Assembly: GCA_026745465.1 (NCBI GenBank)
Contig: JACYXH010000335.1
Span: 62,001-126,000 of the forward strand
Reading direction: 5' to 3'
Origin: Lota lota
Lineage: Eukaryota > Chordata > Actinopteri > Gadiformes > Lotidae
Length of the DNA stretch: 64,000 nucleotides
Shown here: positions 23,613 through 35,431 of the stretch, one piece after another
How positions within the stretch are numbered: position 1 is the first letter of the stretch
Layout of the letters: the number at the start of each line of letters is the position of its first letter
Made by a program: the position numbers and the translations under genes
Notes under the pieces: generated by a model
The model's database searches: none
What the model saw: only the letters and a program-made list of their open reading frames with translations
Told to the model about the DNA's origin: nothing

Positions 23613-24650
23613 CACCTGGCTTTACCTTCCAAAGTCCTCAGCAGTCACATGGCAGTCCTCCACGCTGATCCTGGTGGGTCATCTGGGTCATCTAGTCACA
23701 ACTCAATCAGGATATGAACAAAAGCCGTCTCCAACCTCATTTATCATTTATTAAATTAAAAAATACAACTTTTAGAGCTTATGTCAGAAAGTAGAGCAGA
23801 CCCTACAGCAGTCACATTTAGAACAAAACTGAGTCGAAATAAATCCTGTTATCTCATAGCGCCATTAACCCAGGGAATGCTTTCTCAAAATCATTTGGAT
23901 TAGAAGGGATGGCTGCAGTGACAGCTTTAGGACTAGTTGAGTAACTGTTGTGGAAATATTAAATCCTAACTATAATATACAATTATATACTAATTATATA
24001 AACCTTCTTAATATAACTACTAGTCAACTGAAAATGAATTTGTACACATTCTCCTTGGACCTAGAGATACCTCCCTTCCTTTCTCTAATTGAAAGGTGTT
24101 AAGCTAGTTTACATTTGCATTACCACTGTAGCCATGAAGTCTGATACTGAGGCCATGCCAATCTACTTCTTTGTTGTGTAGATTCCTTTAACTGTCCTGC
24201 AGCCTTGTGGACATGTCCACTTCACCTATAGTGTCTCTCCCACCATGACTGACTTCAGCCATGGCCAGTCCTAAAGTCTCCACCATGGTCACTCCCCCTC
24301 ACCTTTGTACTTCCTGCCCACCATGTGATATAAGAATCATGTGCACCCATTGTCTCATTGAATGGATGCTTGGTAGCTTTGCTGCCTGCATCTTCCCATG
24401 ATCATGCTCCAAAATTCAATCAAATAGTTTGCTGTCAAGAAGTGTCTATAAAGAAGTTTTTCTTCATCAGTGGCTAGTTTAGTAGTAGCAGCAGTACTCT
24501 ATTCCATTGAGGTGGAAGTGATAATCACTTTAGAGACGGGTATCCTTACCCCCACGAGGGAAGTCCTTCACCAGGCAGGTCCTCCAGCCATCAGCTCCCC
24601 TCCGCCACCGAGTCCTGGTCTGGCAACAAACAGCAGTGGTTTAGTCTCAA
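23613..24650 (-). other. Old duplicated segment with cassette copy 6
   Basis: On the minus strand, 23630-23675 has acceptor ccaccag, a short frame RISVEDCHVTAEDFG and donor gtaaag. A related but stop-containing copy lies at 25485-25550. A decayed cassette at about 24520-24640 keeps GGGGELM then a truncated block. The rest (23700-24500) shows no gene. Order and strand suggest two successive ancient duplicates of a two-part unit. Confidence 0.35.
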
Positions 24651-24654
24651 CGTC

Positions 24655-25090
24655 TGGTAACTACAGCATTATCTGGTCTGGTAACCAACAGTGGTAGTTT
24701 GTCTGGTAACTACAGCATTATCTGGTCTGGTAACCAACAGTGGTATTTTGTCTGGTAACTACAGCATTATCTGGTCTGGTAACCAACAGTGGTAGTTTGT
24801 CTGGTAACTACAGCATTATCTGGTCTGGTAACCAACAGTGGTAGTTTGTCTGGTAACTACAGCATTATCTGGTCTGGTAACCAACAGTGGTAGTTTGTCT
24901 GGTAACTACAGCATTATCTGGTCTGGTAACCAACAGTGGTAGTTTGTCTGGTAACTACAGCATTATTTAGTCTGGTAACCAACAGTGGTAGTTTGTCTCG
25001 TAACTACAGCATTATTTAGTCTGGTAAACAACAGTGGTAGTTTGTCTGGTAACAAATAGCGGTAGTTTGTCTGGTAACAAACACAGCAGT
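24655..25090. repeat. 49-bp minisatellite, about 8 copies
   Basis: The unit has ggtctggtaaccaacagtgg followed by tagtttgtctggtaactaca and gcattatct. Later units decay. Confidence 0.92.
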
Positions 25091-25469
25091 AGTTTGTCTG
25101 GTAACACAAGCAGTGGTTTGAATGGTGTGGTAACGTTGGTCGTTTACAGTCATGTCTGAATGGAAGCAATGCAGTTTATGCAAACTTCCCAGTAATACTT
25201 CCTCCAGATGCACAGCTCCAGCATCAGCTCTCCTCAGCCAAGGATTCCTGGTCCGCTAACAAACACAGTGGTAGTAGTTGAGCTATTTATTCTTTGGACG
25301 TTTAAATCATTCTGAACCAAAGTGCTGGCTTGAGTGTAAAAGAGGAATGGAAGATTCATTTGATATTTTAAACTTGCACTAAGAAACATGCACACTCTTG
25401 TTATTCAGGAAAACAGTCAAACATTGTGTGAATTCAACAGGTTGTCAAATGACGTAGAAAAAAGGTTGA

Positions 25470-25945
25470 GGTTGGTATTAACCTTCCAAAGACTTAAGCA
25501 GTCACATCGTAGGCCTCGTGTTGTTCCTGGTCATCAGCTTCATCTATTCACAATCCACTTTAAATCAGTATACAAATAAAAACCGTCTCCCACCTCAGCC
25601 CACAGACTCACTATCATTTGTTCAAATAAACCATACAACTTGTAGAACTTGTGCAGCAGTAGCACAGACTCTGTAGCCTTCACATTTAGGGGTTAGAGAG
25701 TCTAAATAAAACGTATTAACCCAGGGACTGTTTTCTCTAAATCAGCCACCATAAGTAACAGATTTAAGAACAAAAACACTTCAGTAGCAGTGAGTGTGAT
25801 AATCACTTTAGAGCTGGGCTTCATTCGCCCCGACCGGGACGTCCTTCGTCAGGCAGGACCTCCAGCACGGCTCCACCATCAGCTCCCCTCCGCCACGGCG
25901 TCCCGGTCTGCTATCAAACAGCGCTAGTTGGGTCTAACATCTGCT
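25470..25945 (-). other. Old duplicated segment with decayed cassette copy 7
   Basis: It matches the 23613-24650 segment at low identity. The cassette at 25795-25945 reads ELMVEPCWRSCLTKDVPVG on the minus strand before a stop. Between 25090 and 25470, and between 25945 and 26243, I see no gene. Confidence 0.35.
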
Positions 25946-26243
25946 AACAAACCTGGGGATGGAAACATTTGCAAAGGGGTAGCGAATATCCAACTTCCTT
26001 AAGTTTCCAAGTTGACTTATTGAGAAATGTATAAGTGTGAAATTAACTGAGAAATGTGTAACTATGGTAGTAGTAGTAGCAGCAATAGGAGCAAAAATAG
26101 CTCACGTGACTTAGAGGAGCCAAAATATCACAGCTTAGGAAGAATTCACAGTGAAAATTCACAAACTAAAAACTTATAAATCTCCCTCTACAATCGTTTA
26201 CAAAAACTAAAAAGAAACTCCGGGCATTTAGCGTTTCAGAACA

Positions 26244-26790
26244 GCTTGGTGATGGTTACCCTCTGGTCCTCAGCCTCCGGTCCACCCTGGTGCCTCATGC
26301 CTGGTCCTCAGCCTCTGGTCCACCCTGGTGCCCCATGCCTGGTCCAGGGGATCTGGTTACCCTCTGGTCCACCCTGGTGCCTCATGCCTGGTCCTCAGCC
26401 TCTGGTCCACCCTGGTGCCTCATGCCTGGTCTAGGGGATCTGGTTACCCTCTGGTCCACCCTGGTGCCCCATGCCTGGTCCAGGGGATCTGGTTACCCTC
26501 TGGTCCTCAGCCTCCGGACCACCCTGGTGCCTCATGCCTGGTCCAGGGGATCTGGTTACCCTCTGGTCCACCCTGGTGCCCCATGCCTGGTCCAGGGGAT
26601 CTGGTTACCCTCTGGTCCACCCTGGTGCCCCATGCCTGGTCCAGGGGATCTGGTTACCCTCTGGTCCACCCTGGTGCCCCATGCCTGGTCCAGGGGATCT
26701 GGTTACCCTCTGGTCCACCCTGGTGCCCCATGCCTGGTCCAGGGGATCTGGTTACCCTCTGGTCCACCCTGGTCCAGGGGATCCTGTAAA
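26244..26790. repeat. 49-bp minisatellite, about 11 copies
   Basis: The unit has ctggtccaccctggtgcccc, atgcctggtccaggggatct and ggttaccct. All three plus-strand frames are open for long stretches because of composition and repetition, not coding. Confidence 0.95.
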
Positions 26791-29700
26791 GTCAGACAGC
26801 ATCTTTGTAAACACGTTTACACAGAGGTCTTGTTTTGTACAATATGTACATGTAATTAAATCTCGGAAGACGACGTGCTATAACATATTAGCTGTGCTAT
26901 AACTTATTAGCTTTATTTATTAACTAGAGACATACAGGTTGGCCGTCTTCAGGAAGGCAAACTTCCACACACCGAGTCAAGGTACTGAACCAATCACAAT
27001 CAAGCATATTCACATCCAATAGAAATCATTGTAACTCCATAATCATTAACAGTGATGTCAACACACGGTAACAAATTAATTCTATGACTATCACAACAGC
27101 AAGTTCAATTACACTATGGAATGCCACTAACACTAGTGAGCCTGGTTCAACGCTTCCTCGACCACATCTACCTCCCGACCACTCTGCATAGATCACTTTG
27201 AGAAGGTCATATAACGTTACAGAAAAGAATGGGTAAATACGGTAGGTATCAATGTGAAACCGTCCATATCAAACGCTCACCTGCGTGGTTGGATTGACAT
27301 CTTGTGCGTCATACAGGTTCAGGATAGCAAGGACTGGAGCTGCCCCCACTGTTAACACAAAACAATCATCCATTTAATAACTAGACATCACACGCTGGAA
27401 TCACATGGGAACAACAATTACCAAACACAGGAAGTGATGCAGCAATTTATAAATCCTTTCCTATAAAAACCTGTCCTGCCTCATTTTCCAAGTCAATGAG
27501 TGTACGCAAAATATGTAGTATGTCTGAATGTGTCACTACTCTTCAATGAGCTTTACATCATGGCCTCACCAAGAATAAACTGAAAACCAATACAATAGTC
27601 AGGGTGCTTAAGAGGAACAACTGTTCTTAGTTTGCTTATGTTATGTGGGATTTAATCTACAGCCGCAGTTTTATGGTAGCATTTGCGCAGCAATTAAACT
27701 TATTTGACTCTTCTGAACAGCTATTCCATTAGTTTTTACACAAATAAGCACGTTTACATTGAACCCTTCCTTTTATTTCTGAAGTCTAGTAGAGACAACA
27801 CAGAGAAGACAGAATTTATTCAGCCCAAGCACTGAAACTGAAAGTGCATTGACCTCACCGTTATGGAGTCCTTTTTAGCCCAGTGGGGAGACGGCAGCGA
27901 GGGATGGAGCTGGGTGTGGAGGCAGACACCTTGTGACACAAACTACAGTTACAATTTCAGCTCTGTAGGGTTAGGGTGAGGGTTTAACTGGGCCAATCAC
28001 AGCCCAGATATTTAAAACACTAGCAGTATCAATAGTAATATAATAGTAAAATGATACTTAGCCATATTCAGCTGCTGGCTTGTTGTAGATCAAAGGAGCC
28101 GCACTATGGAAATAACAAATTGTAATTAAAATGTTGCAGCCTTAAACGATCTCTGCATCATATACGCGACTCGAAAATGTTTACGCAACAACACAGTGTC
28201 AGTTGTAGAGAGCAATCATCAAAGTAGTTTTGCGGGATTTAATAAAAATGTTATGTTTCATTATGAGTGCACTACCTAAAGCACAATAAAGTGATCAAAT
28301 ATTGCAGATGGTTACTGATAGAAATAGGGAACCGCCAGATGACCTAATTAGGTACGCTTGTTAGTGATGAGGTTACGCAAATGCCAATCCTGAACATACT
28401 GCCAGATGCCCTACCAGGTGAATCAACATCCACAACTCGCACACAGTACTGCAGCATTAGAGGTTCACAAACTGCATATTTCTAACTACTAACCTTGGCA
28501 GAAAGCCCAAAACAGTCATACTGGAATCCTAACGTTCCAGTACAAACCAGCAATACATAACCAGCACCTCACCTTGAGCTGAACGACAATGAAGATCTTG
28601 TGGTCCTTTGATCATCTTCGCATTTCAAAATACAGCCAACAGACTTACCTTGAGGTGATCTAGTAGTTTGATGCTGTTGGTATATGTACAAATAATTTTG
28701 ACTAAACAGTTCCCCCATCTAACTAATTAACTACTACCAATAAACATGGTTCACCAGCGTACAAAAAAACAAACTGATCTGATGCTTTTTGTCCACTTCC
28801 TTGCTACTCTCAAAAACATTGCATTCAAATTGCATGAGTGTTGCCTTATTGATCTGGGTGTGGTCTGAGTGGCCCGAGATGCATGCTAGGACACTGTGCT
28901 ATCTTAAGTCTACAGTTCTGTAGATGTTCCCCCTCAGAAATAACCAAGTGTTCATAAGGCTGTCGTAACATCAGTTACATGAACAGGAACATCCGTCAGG
29001 ACCGTGACAGGGACTGCCCAAGGAGAAATGCCAAGGGTAGGATGTGAGGGCTCGAACACTTAGCGACTAGAATACAACCTAACTCTTACAGTAGAGAACC
29101 ATTGAGCACATTTCAATGTTCCTCTTCATAGATCTTGAAGCCCCAGTTAGGGTTTCTTTACGTCCACATCTGAAGAACAACACACCTGCAGCTTGAAGAG
29201 GACCCTAGTTGGGATGTTTCCAAGATGGTTTCTGATTCAAGGGAACCCATCTCCCAGGTCCAGCTAGCCTCGTCCAATACATTACAATTCAGCCCGCGAA
29301 AGACTTGCGTCTCAACACAGGAGTACAGAAGATCCACAGGTCATGGCCGCCATCGATCATGTCGGGGGTAGGAAGGGCAGCCACGTCGCAGACTGTCAAG
29401 CTTGAATAACCATTTACAAAAATGTTCTGGTACATTTTCATCTTCTCAGTTGGTTTCCTGTCAGATTCTGTCCATTGGGAATGCCATTAGTCCATCATCC
29501 ATTGTTCCTAGTATCCAATGTTCCTTTCCATTGTTTGCATAATTCAGTCCCACTGCAATCCAATCTGCATGACACTCAAGTCATCCTATCCAGTGTGTAG
29601 GGGGTGGAATAGAAAGCAAGATGCTGGATCGCTCCAGGCTCTTGATGTATACTGGATTGCAAAGGCAAATCGTTGATTTGGGCCACAGACTTAAGTCATC

Positions 29701-29860
29701 CAGAAACGTCATCCCAAAAGATACTCAAGGATGTTTTAAATGGAGTAGCTTCGTACTGTAGCTGAAAATTCTAAAGATAAAAATGTAGCGATAAAATACA
29801 CCACAACACTAAACCAACCTGTTAAAATCTTCAGGGGTCAGCCCACATCCCATGTCAAGA
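26790..29860. other. Mostly unassigned DNA with weak minus-strand exon signals
   Basis: Possible minus-strand exons are 27348-27281 (acceptor gttaacag, frame GAAPVLAILNLYDAQDVNPT, donor gtgagc) and 26984-26949 (acceptor ggttcag, ends in a stop), followed by AATAAA near 26915. These are described as a finding. Other exon-like pieces near 28100 and 28600 did not join sensibly. No protein family is recognised. Confidence 0.3.
28890..29290 (+). repeat. Left part of an imperfect inverted repeat
   Basis: The sequence from ctgtagatgttccccctcag to agggaacccatctcccaggtc pairs with the reverse complement of 30990-31400. Examples are gagaaccattgagcaca here and tgtgctcaatggttctc-like DNA there. The arms are about 400 bp and visibly diverged. 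Confidence 0.7.
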
Positions 29861-29869
29861 CGCTCACAC

Positions 29870-30480
29870 ATAGTATGCTATGTCAGGTCGATCCCTGGCC
29901 ATCCTTACATGTAATACCCCATGCCAGGTACAACACTGGCCATGCTCACATGAAGAACCCTATGCCAGGTTGAAAGCTGGCCATACTCACATGAAGTACC
30001 TATGCCAGGTCAAACACTGGCCACACTCACATGAAGTACCTATGCCAGGTTAAAAGCTGGCCACACTCACATGAAGTACCTATGCCAGGTTGAAAGCTGG
30101 CCACGCTCACATGAAGTACCTATGCCAGGTTGAAAGCTGGCCACGCTCACATGAAGTACCCTATGCCAGGTCGAACGCTGGCCACGCTCACATGAAGTAC
30201 CCTATGCCAGGTTAAAAGCTGGCCACACTCACATGAAGTACCTATGCCAGGTCGACAGCTGGCCACACTCACATGAAGTACCCTATGCCAGGTCAAACAC
30301 TGGCCACACTCACATGAAGTACCTATGCCAGGTCGACAGCTGGCCACACTCACACATTAAGTATCCCATGCCAAGTTAAACCATGGCCACGCTCACACCG
30401 TTTATTCTATGCTAGGTTGAAGCCCGGCCACACTTTCATGTAGTAAGAACCCCATGCCAGGTCAGCCTCTGGCCCGGCTC
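29870..30480. repeat. 40-41 bp minisatellite, about 15 copies
   Basis: The unit has ctatgccaggtcgaacgctg followed by gccacactcacatgaagtac, with variation. It sits between the inverted repeat arms at 28890 and 30990. Confidence 0.92.
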
Positions 30481-30555
30481 ACACATGTATGAAAAAATAC
30501 AAATTAAAGAATTAAACAAACGATTACCATACTTACCAAACCAGGTAACAAAGTA

Positions 30556-30915
30556 AGATAAGCAGAAGCAGAAGGAGAACCCAGTGGTAGGTTGGTAGGT
30601 CTTAAACAGAAGGACAGACCAGTGGTGGGTTGGTAGGTCTTGAGCAGACGGACAGACCAGTGGTGGGTTGGTAGGTCTTGAGCAGACGGACAGACCAGTG
30701 GTGGGTTGGTAGGTCTTAAACAGAAGGACAGACCAGTGGTGGGTTGGTAGGTCTTGAGCAGACTGAGAACCCAGTGGTGGGTTGGTAGGTCTTGAGCAGA
30801 AGGAGAACCCAGTGGTGGGTTGGTAGGTCTTGAGCAGAAGGAGAACCCAGTGGTGGGTTGGTAGGTCTTGAGCAGAAGGAGAACCCAGTGGTGGGGTAGT
30901 AGGTTTTGAACAGCA
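30556..30915. repeat. 38-bp minisatellite, about 9 copies
   Basis: The unit has gtggtgggttggtaggtctt followed by gagcagaaggagaaccca, period 38. Confidence 0.92.
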
Positions 30916-30989
30916 GGATCCTCATCATCCCATCTTGGGAGCAGGCCGATGAGCCCCCTACTGGCTCAGACACGAGCCTTTCTCAGGCT

Positions 30990-31400
30990 GAACTGCAGAG
31001 TAATGGGCAAGGCCAGCTGGCCCTGGAAGATGGGTCCCCTCAAATCAGCAACCATCCTGGAAAGATCCCAACAAGATCCCTTTCTGAACTGCAGTTGTGC
31101 TCTCCTCCAGCTGGGGAGGTAGAGAAACCGTCACCACGGCTTCAAGATGTATGGAAGAGAACGTTGCAATGTGCTCAATGGTTCTCTCCTGTAAGATCTA
31201 GGTTGTGTTCTAGTTGCTAAGGGGACGAGCCCTCATACTTGCCCCTGGCTTTTCTCCTCAGGGGAGACCCTGTCAGTATCTTGAAGAACATTCTAATTCA
31301 CGTAACTGACGTTACGAGGGCCCCTTAAACACTTGGCTTCTCCCGAGGGGGCACATCTACAGAGCTGTAGATGTCAGACACCACATTACCCTAGCATGCA
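30990..31400 (-). repeat. Right part of an imperfect inverted repeat
   Basis: Reverse-complement partner of 28890-29290. Together with the minisatellites between them it could form a large foldback. It may be a foldback transposon or a simple inverted duplication. Confidence 0.7.
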
Positions 31401-31519
31401 TCTCTGATCACTCAAACCATATACCCCCATCATTAAGACAAAACACATGTGATGTGATGTGATGCAATGTTCAGCAAAGTAGTGGGAAAGTGGGCAGAAA
31501 CATATCAGAGCAGGGCGGG

Positions 31520-31800
31520 GGGCCTGAGAGCGGGGGGACAGAGAGAGAGGGGGGAGAGAGAGAGGGGACAGAGAGAGAGGGGACAGAGAGAGAGGGGACA
31601 GAGAGAGAGGGGACAGAGAGAGGGGGCAGAGAGAGAGGGGACAGAGAGAGAGGGGACAGAGAGAGAGGGGACAGAGAGAGAGGGGACAGAGAGAGAGAGG
31701 GCGGGCCTGAGAGAGGGGGCATGAGAAAGAGAGGACTGAGAGAGGGGGGACAGAGAGAGGGGGGACAGAGAGAGAGGACTGAGAGAGGGGTGACTGAGAG
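31520..31800. repeat. 13-bp polypurine repeat
   Basis: agagagaggggac units, nearly all purine on the plus strand, so triplex-prone. The region 31800-32280 shows only one possible 25-nt minus-strand micro-exon (31959-31935). Confidence 0.93.
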
Positions 31801-32282
31801 ACAGCGCATGAGGGGGAGGCGGGGCTTGAGAGCCTCAACCAACCAGGAGGCCAAAATGAGGCCTCAGCATAAAAAGGAAAAATCAGGACTTACAGTTTGC
31901 AGTTTCTTCTTCATGATTCAGTTGTGATACTCACAGAATCTCCATTTCTTGTTCTTGACCTGTGAATGAGTGCAACGAGCAGATTCGTTTTAGAGCTCAA
32001 ATGAACCACTGAACACAGTGGCAAAGTTGCTTCCTGTTCAATTAATTATTCATGCGTTCCTTTCCCCAATCTTGGGCACTTGTCTACTTCCATATTTGTA
32101 GAGCGACCAATGTATTACAAGTTTTAAAACCCAGTTCTTTATTATGAACCTTTTGATATTTTTAATAATTTGTAAGATACATTCACCTTTTTACAGTGGA
32201 AGTCAGTGGGCTTCAATTTAACAACTCAAAGTACTTTCACCTGTAAAACCTTTTTTACTTTATTGCATAAAGGTGCAGTTGG

Positions 32283-32670
32283 AACAGACTTAGCAGATAT
32301 AGATATAGCTTTATCTATATCTCTAAGTGTTTTAATTAGTGAATAATCCAATTAAAAAAGCAAGTTGCTTAAGAAGAAGCAACTAATAGTGATAGATATC
32401 TATCCATCTCTCTATAAATATATCTAAATATCTATACATCTATATCTATATTCTCTATCTATCCATCTCTCTATAGCTATATCTATGTATCTATATCTAT
32501 CTCCATCGCTATCTATCCATCTCTATAGCTATATCTATAGATATCTATCTCTATCGCTATCTATCCATCGCTCTATAGCTATATCTATAGATATCTATAT
32601 CTATCTATACCTCTATCGCTATCTATCCATCTCTATAGAAATCTATATATCTAGCTCTATATCTATTGAC
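32283..32670. repeat. (TATC)n-type low-complexity tract
   Basis: Irregular tatctatatcta and ctatccatctctatag units. Confidence 0.92.
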
Positions 32671-33985
32671 GTTTGGATCAAGAAACAACGGCCCGTCATC
32701 ATCATCGTGCCACCACAGAGACAAATCAACCGCTTAGCTTCAGCCACTCAACGGGCTATGGCCCGGTGGAACAAAACCAATGAACCCATCCCGACACACT
32801 GTTTATTAGTCCTTTACTCAGTCAACGCAGAAAAGAGGAAACAGCGCCCCCCGGTGTCACACATTACAATGGCTAACAGAACAGGGCCAAACACCGCCAT
32901 TGTGTGACGTCATTTCCCCGCCTACTACTTGTGATGGCGGCCAATTGAAAGTGAATGAGGTCTGGAGCTTCTAGAAGCGCTAGGCTAACCATGACAGTCA
33001 CGTTTATTTCAATATAGCAATAGGCCTATGACTTGTAACAATACTCATTTAAAACACTTTACGTCCCGTTACATCCACAACTAACATTATTTAACATATC
33101 AAGTAGGCCTAGTAGAAAAACAAATGTTCCTCACAGCAGGTCCAGCTACAGCAGTCGCTTTTACTTCGAAAAGTCTTCGTTTCCTTGCGGTTAACCCGGA
33201 AAACAGAGGACCACATTTGTCCTTAGTCACACATAGAAGTTGAACCGGAAACTTCCAACCGTGTTGTGGTTTAATTTGTAAAAATTATTTAGGAAATGAC
33301 CGTGTATTGGAGACAAAAGACGGCTACTACCAAACTAGTTGCTTTACTGAACGGAAGTAAACAGCGCCACCTGGAACAAGCCCCGCGAACTCATTACCAT
33401 GGCAACCTAATTAGTACACCTACATGCAGGTGTGCATGGAAGCAAATCAAAACGTTTTGAAATTTTAAAAGCCATTTAATTTAGTATATATAAATGTAAA
33501 ACACCATTGAATTGATAACATTGACATATTATACTTTGAAGCCAAAATCATCTGAATTCATTCGTTTTGAATTCACCTCGGCAATCGAGACTGAACGTGA
33601 TGGAACAGACTGCTGTCATGGTGGTTATGTTGTGTTACGAGCTTTTTTGAAGCCCTGAAACCTACTGTGCTTATTGAGGCCCGACTTTGATTATACATAA
33701 CTGACATAAACCGTACAATTTACCTGAGCCCCGTCCTTCTCCCTGTTGGCCATCGTTGGGTTTAATTCTCCAGCAGTTTTCTTTGATCACATGACTGACG
33801 GATGGCGCTGTGATAGGCCGGCAGTAGATTCGATTGCATTCGTTCTCTATTGCTTTGGCCTTGGAAGGCCCTGCTTATGCAGTTTGAATTTTTATGGCTT
33901 TAATTTTCTGGTCCATATTTTGACCACTTGAATATGAGTAATCAATATCGTATGTATATATATAGAGATATCTCGAATATATCAA
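32671..33985. other. Unassigned region with a possible minus-strand first exon
   Basis: A CRE-like tgacgtca lies near 32904. On the minus strand, 33753-33724 reads ATG and nine codons (MANREKDGAQ) then a donor gtaaat. The ATG is preceded by aacccaacg. No gene is recognised. Confidence 0.3.
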
Positions 33986-33989
33986 ATAT

Positions 33990-34215
33990 CTGCAACTTGT
34001 AATCAACTACTGTCACAAGATGTAATCAGCTACTGTCACAAGATGTAATCAACTACTGTCACAAGATATAATCAACTACTGTCACAAGATGTAATCAACT
34101 ACTGTCATAAGATGTAATCAAATACTGTCACAGGACTACTCAGCTACTGTCACAAGATATAATCAGCTACTGTCACAAGATGTAATCAGCTACTGTCACA
34201 AGATGTAATCAACTA
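33990..34215. repeat. 23-bp minisatellite, about 9 copies
   Basis: Unit tgtaatcaactactgtcaca plus aga, with small variation. Confidence 0.92.
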
Positions 34216-34267
34216 AAGTATCTAGTAAAAAAACTACTCAAGTACTGAGTTACTTCAAACCAAATGA

Positions 34268-34273
34268 TTTATT
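34268..34273 (-). terminator. Poly(A) signal of the TM-Ig-B30.2 gene
   Basis: On the minus strand cttattacaacaataaatca contains AATAAA about 540 bp after the stop. The same context with AATAAA lies after the NLR gene at 60156-60161. This is expected because the 3' UTR is shared. Confidence 0.55.
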
Positions 34274-34639
34274 GTTGTAATAAGCAGAGCAAGATGAAGG
34301 TAAATAGACAAATATTACATTAAATATGCTTGTCCAATAGACATTAACAAAATACAAGGGTTAGGGTTAGGCCATACAAAATATAAAATGTATCCCTTCA
34401 AATAAAACACAACACATTACATCTTTACAAAAAAACATGAATGAAGGCAAATACAGACACAATAAAGCACTCTTTCCTCCATTTTGTATTCACAAATAGA
34501 CGAAAAGTTAAAAGTATGTTGCATTAAAACTACTGTTAAAAGTAATTATTCAAAAACTTACTGAAGTAAATGAAAGAGTAAATATAACCTCTGTGTGTAT
34601 TTATGTGTGTGTACTATGTGCCTGTACTATGTGTGTGTG

Positions 34640-34692
34640 TATTTGTGTGTATGTGTGTGTTTGTACTGTGTGTGTGTCTGTACTATGTGAAT

Positions 34693-34775
<83 letters not shown>

Positions 34776-34776
34776 A
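34640..34776. repeat. (TG)n microsatellite in the 3' UTR
   Basis: Lies just after the stop codon of the minus-strand gene. The equivalent position after the NLR gene (59530-59865) is a (CA)n/cacatagtac repeat. Confidence 0.97.
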
Positions 34777-34809
34777 TACTGTGTGCCCGCGTGTGTGTTT
34801 TCATTTTTT

Positions 34810-35400
34810 CTACAACTTACACAGAGACACTGAGGCACCACCCCATAACCTGAACGCAGGGAGGAGGTCCTCCTGGGTGAAGGTGGACTGGAAGGTGTGG
34901 ATGTGTGTCAGTGTGTCTGAGGACCCTACTACATCTGGGGACACTCTGTAGAAGGACAGAGTGCCAGCAGGCCGGTCCAGATACACTCCTACTCTGTTAG
35001 AGCCAGCGGGGGGGAGACGTTTGGCTGTTTCTCTACGGTTGTACCGGACAAGGTAAAAGCCATCATGACAATAAAGACTCCAGGACTTGTTGTTCCATCC
35101 AAGGCTGCTGTCATCACCCTCTCCTCTCCTTGTGATTCCTCTGTATGTCACTCCTATCTCAACACCTCCTTCCCACTCTACCTCCCAGTAACAGCGGCCA
35201 GTCAGACCCTCTCTACACAACACCTGGTCCCAGTAGTCAAATCTCTCTGGGTGATCAGGATACGACTGCTCCTCTCTAACCCGCGTCACCTTTCTGTTGT
35301 CCTCAGACAGAGAGAGACGTATGTTGGCTGTGTTTGGGTCCAGTGTGAGTTCACAGGCATCTGATGGGAGAACAAGACATGATTAGCTGCTGAACCATTC

Positions 35401-35431
<31 letters not shown>

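Noticed and set aside
26246-26902. Several overlapping plus-strand frames of 60-190 codons
   Set aside because: All lie within the 49-bp minisatellite and are simultaneously open in three frames, so they reflect composition.
31386-31927. Arg/Glu/Gly-rich and Ser/Leu/Pro-rich frames on both strands
   Set aside because: Translations of a 13-bp polypurine repeat.
32485-32907. 140-codon frame on the plus strand
   Set aside because: The first half is the TATC repeat. The second half has no recognisable domain or exon boundary.
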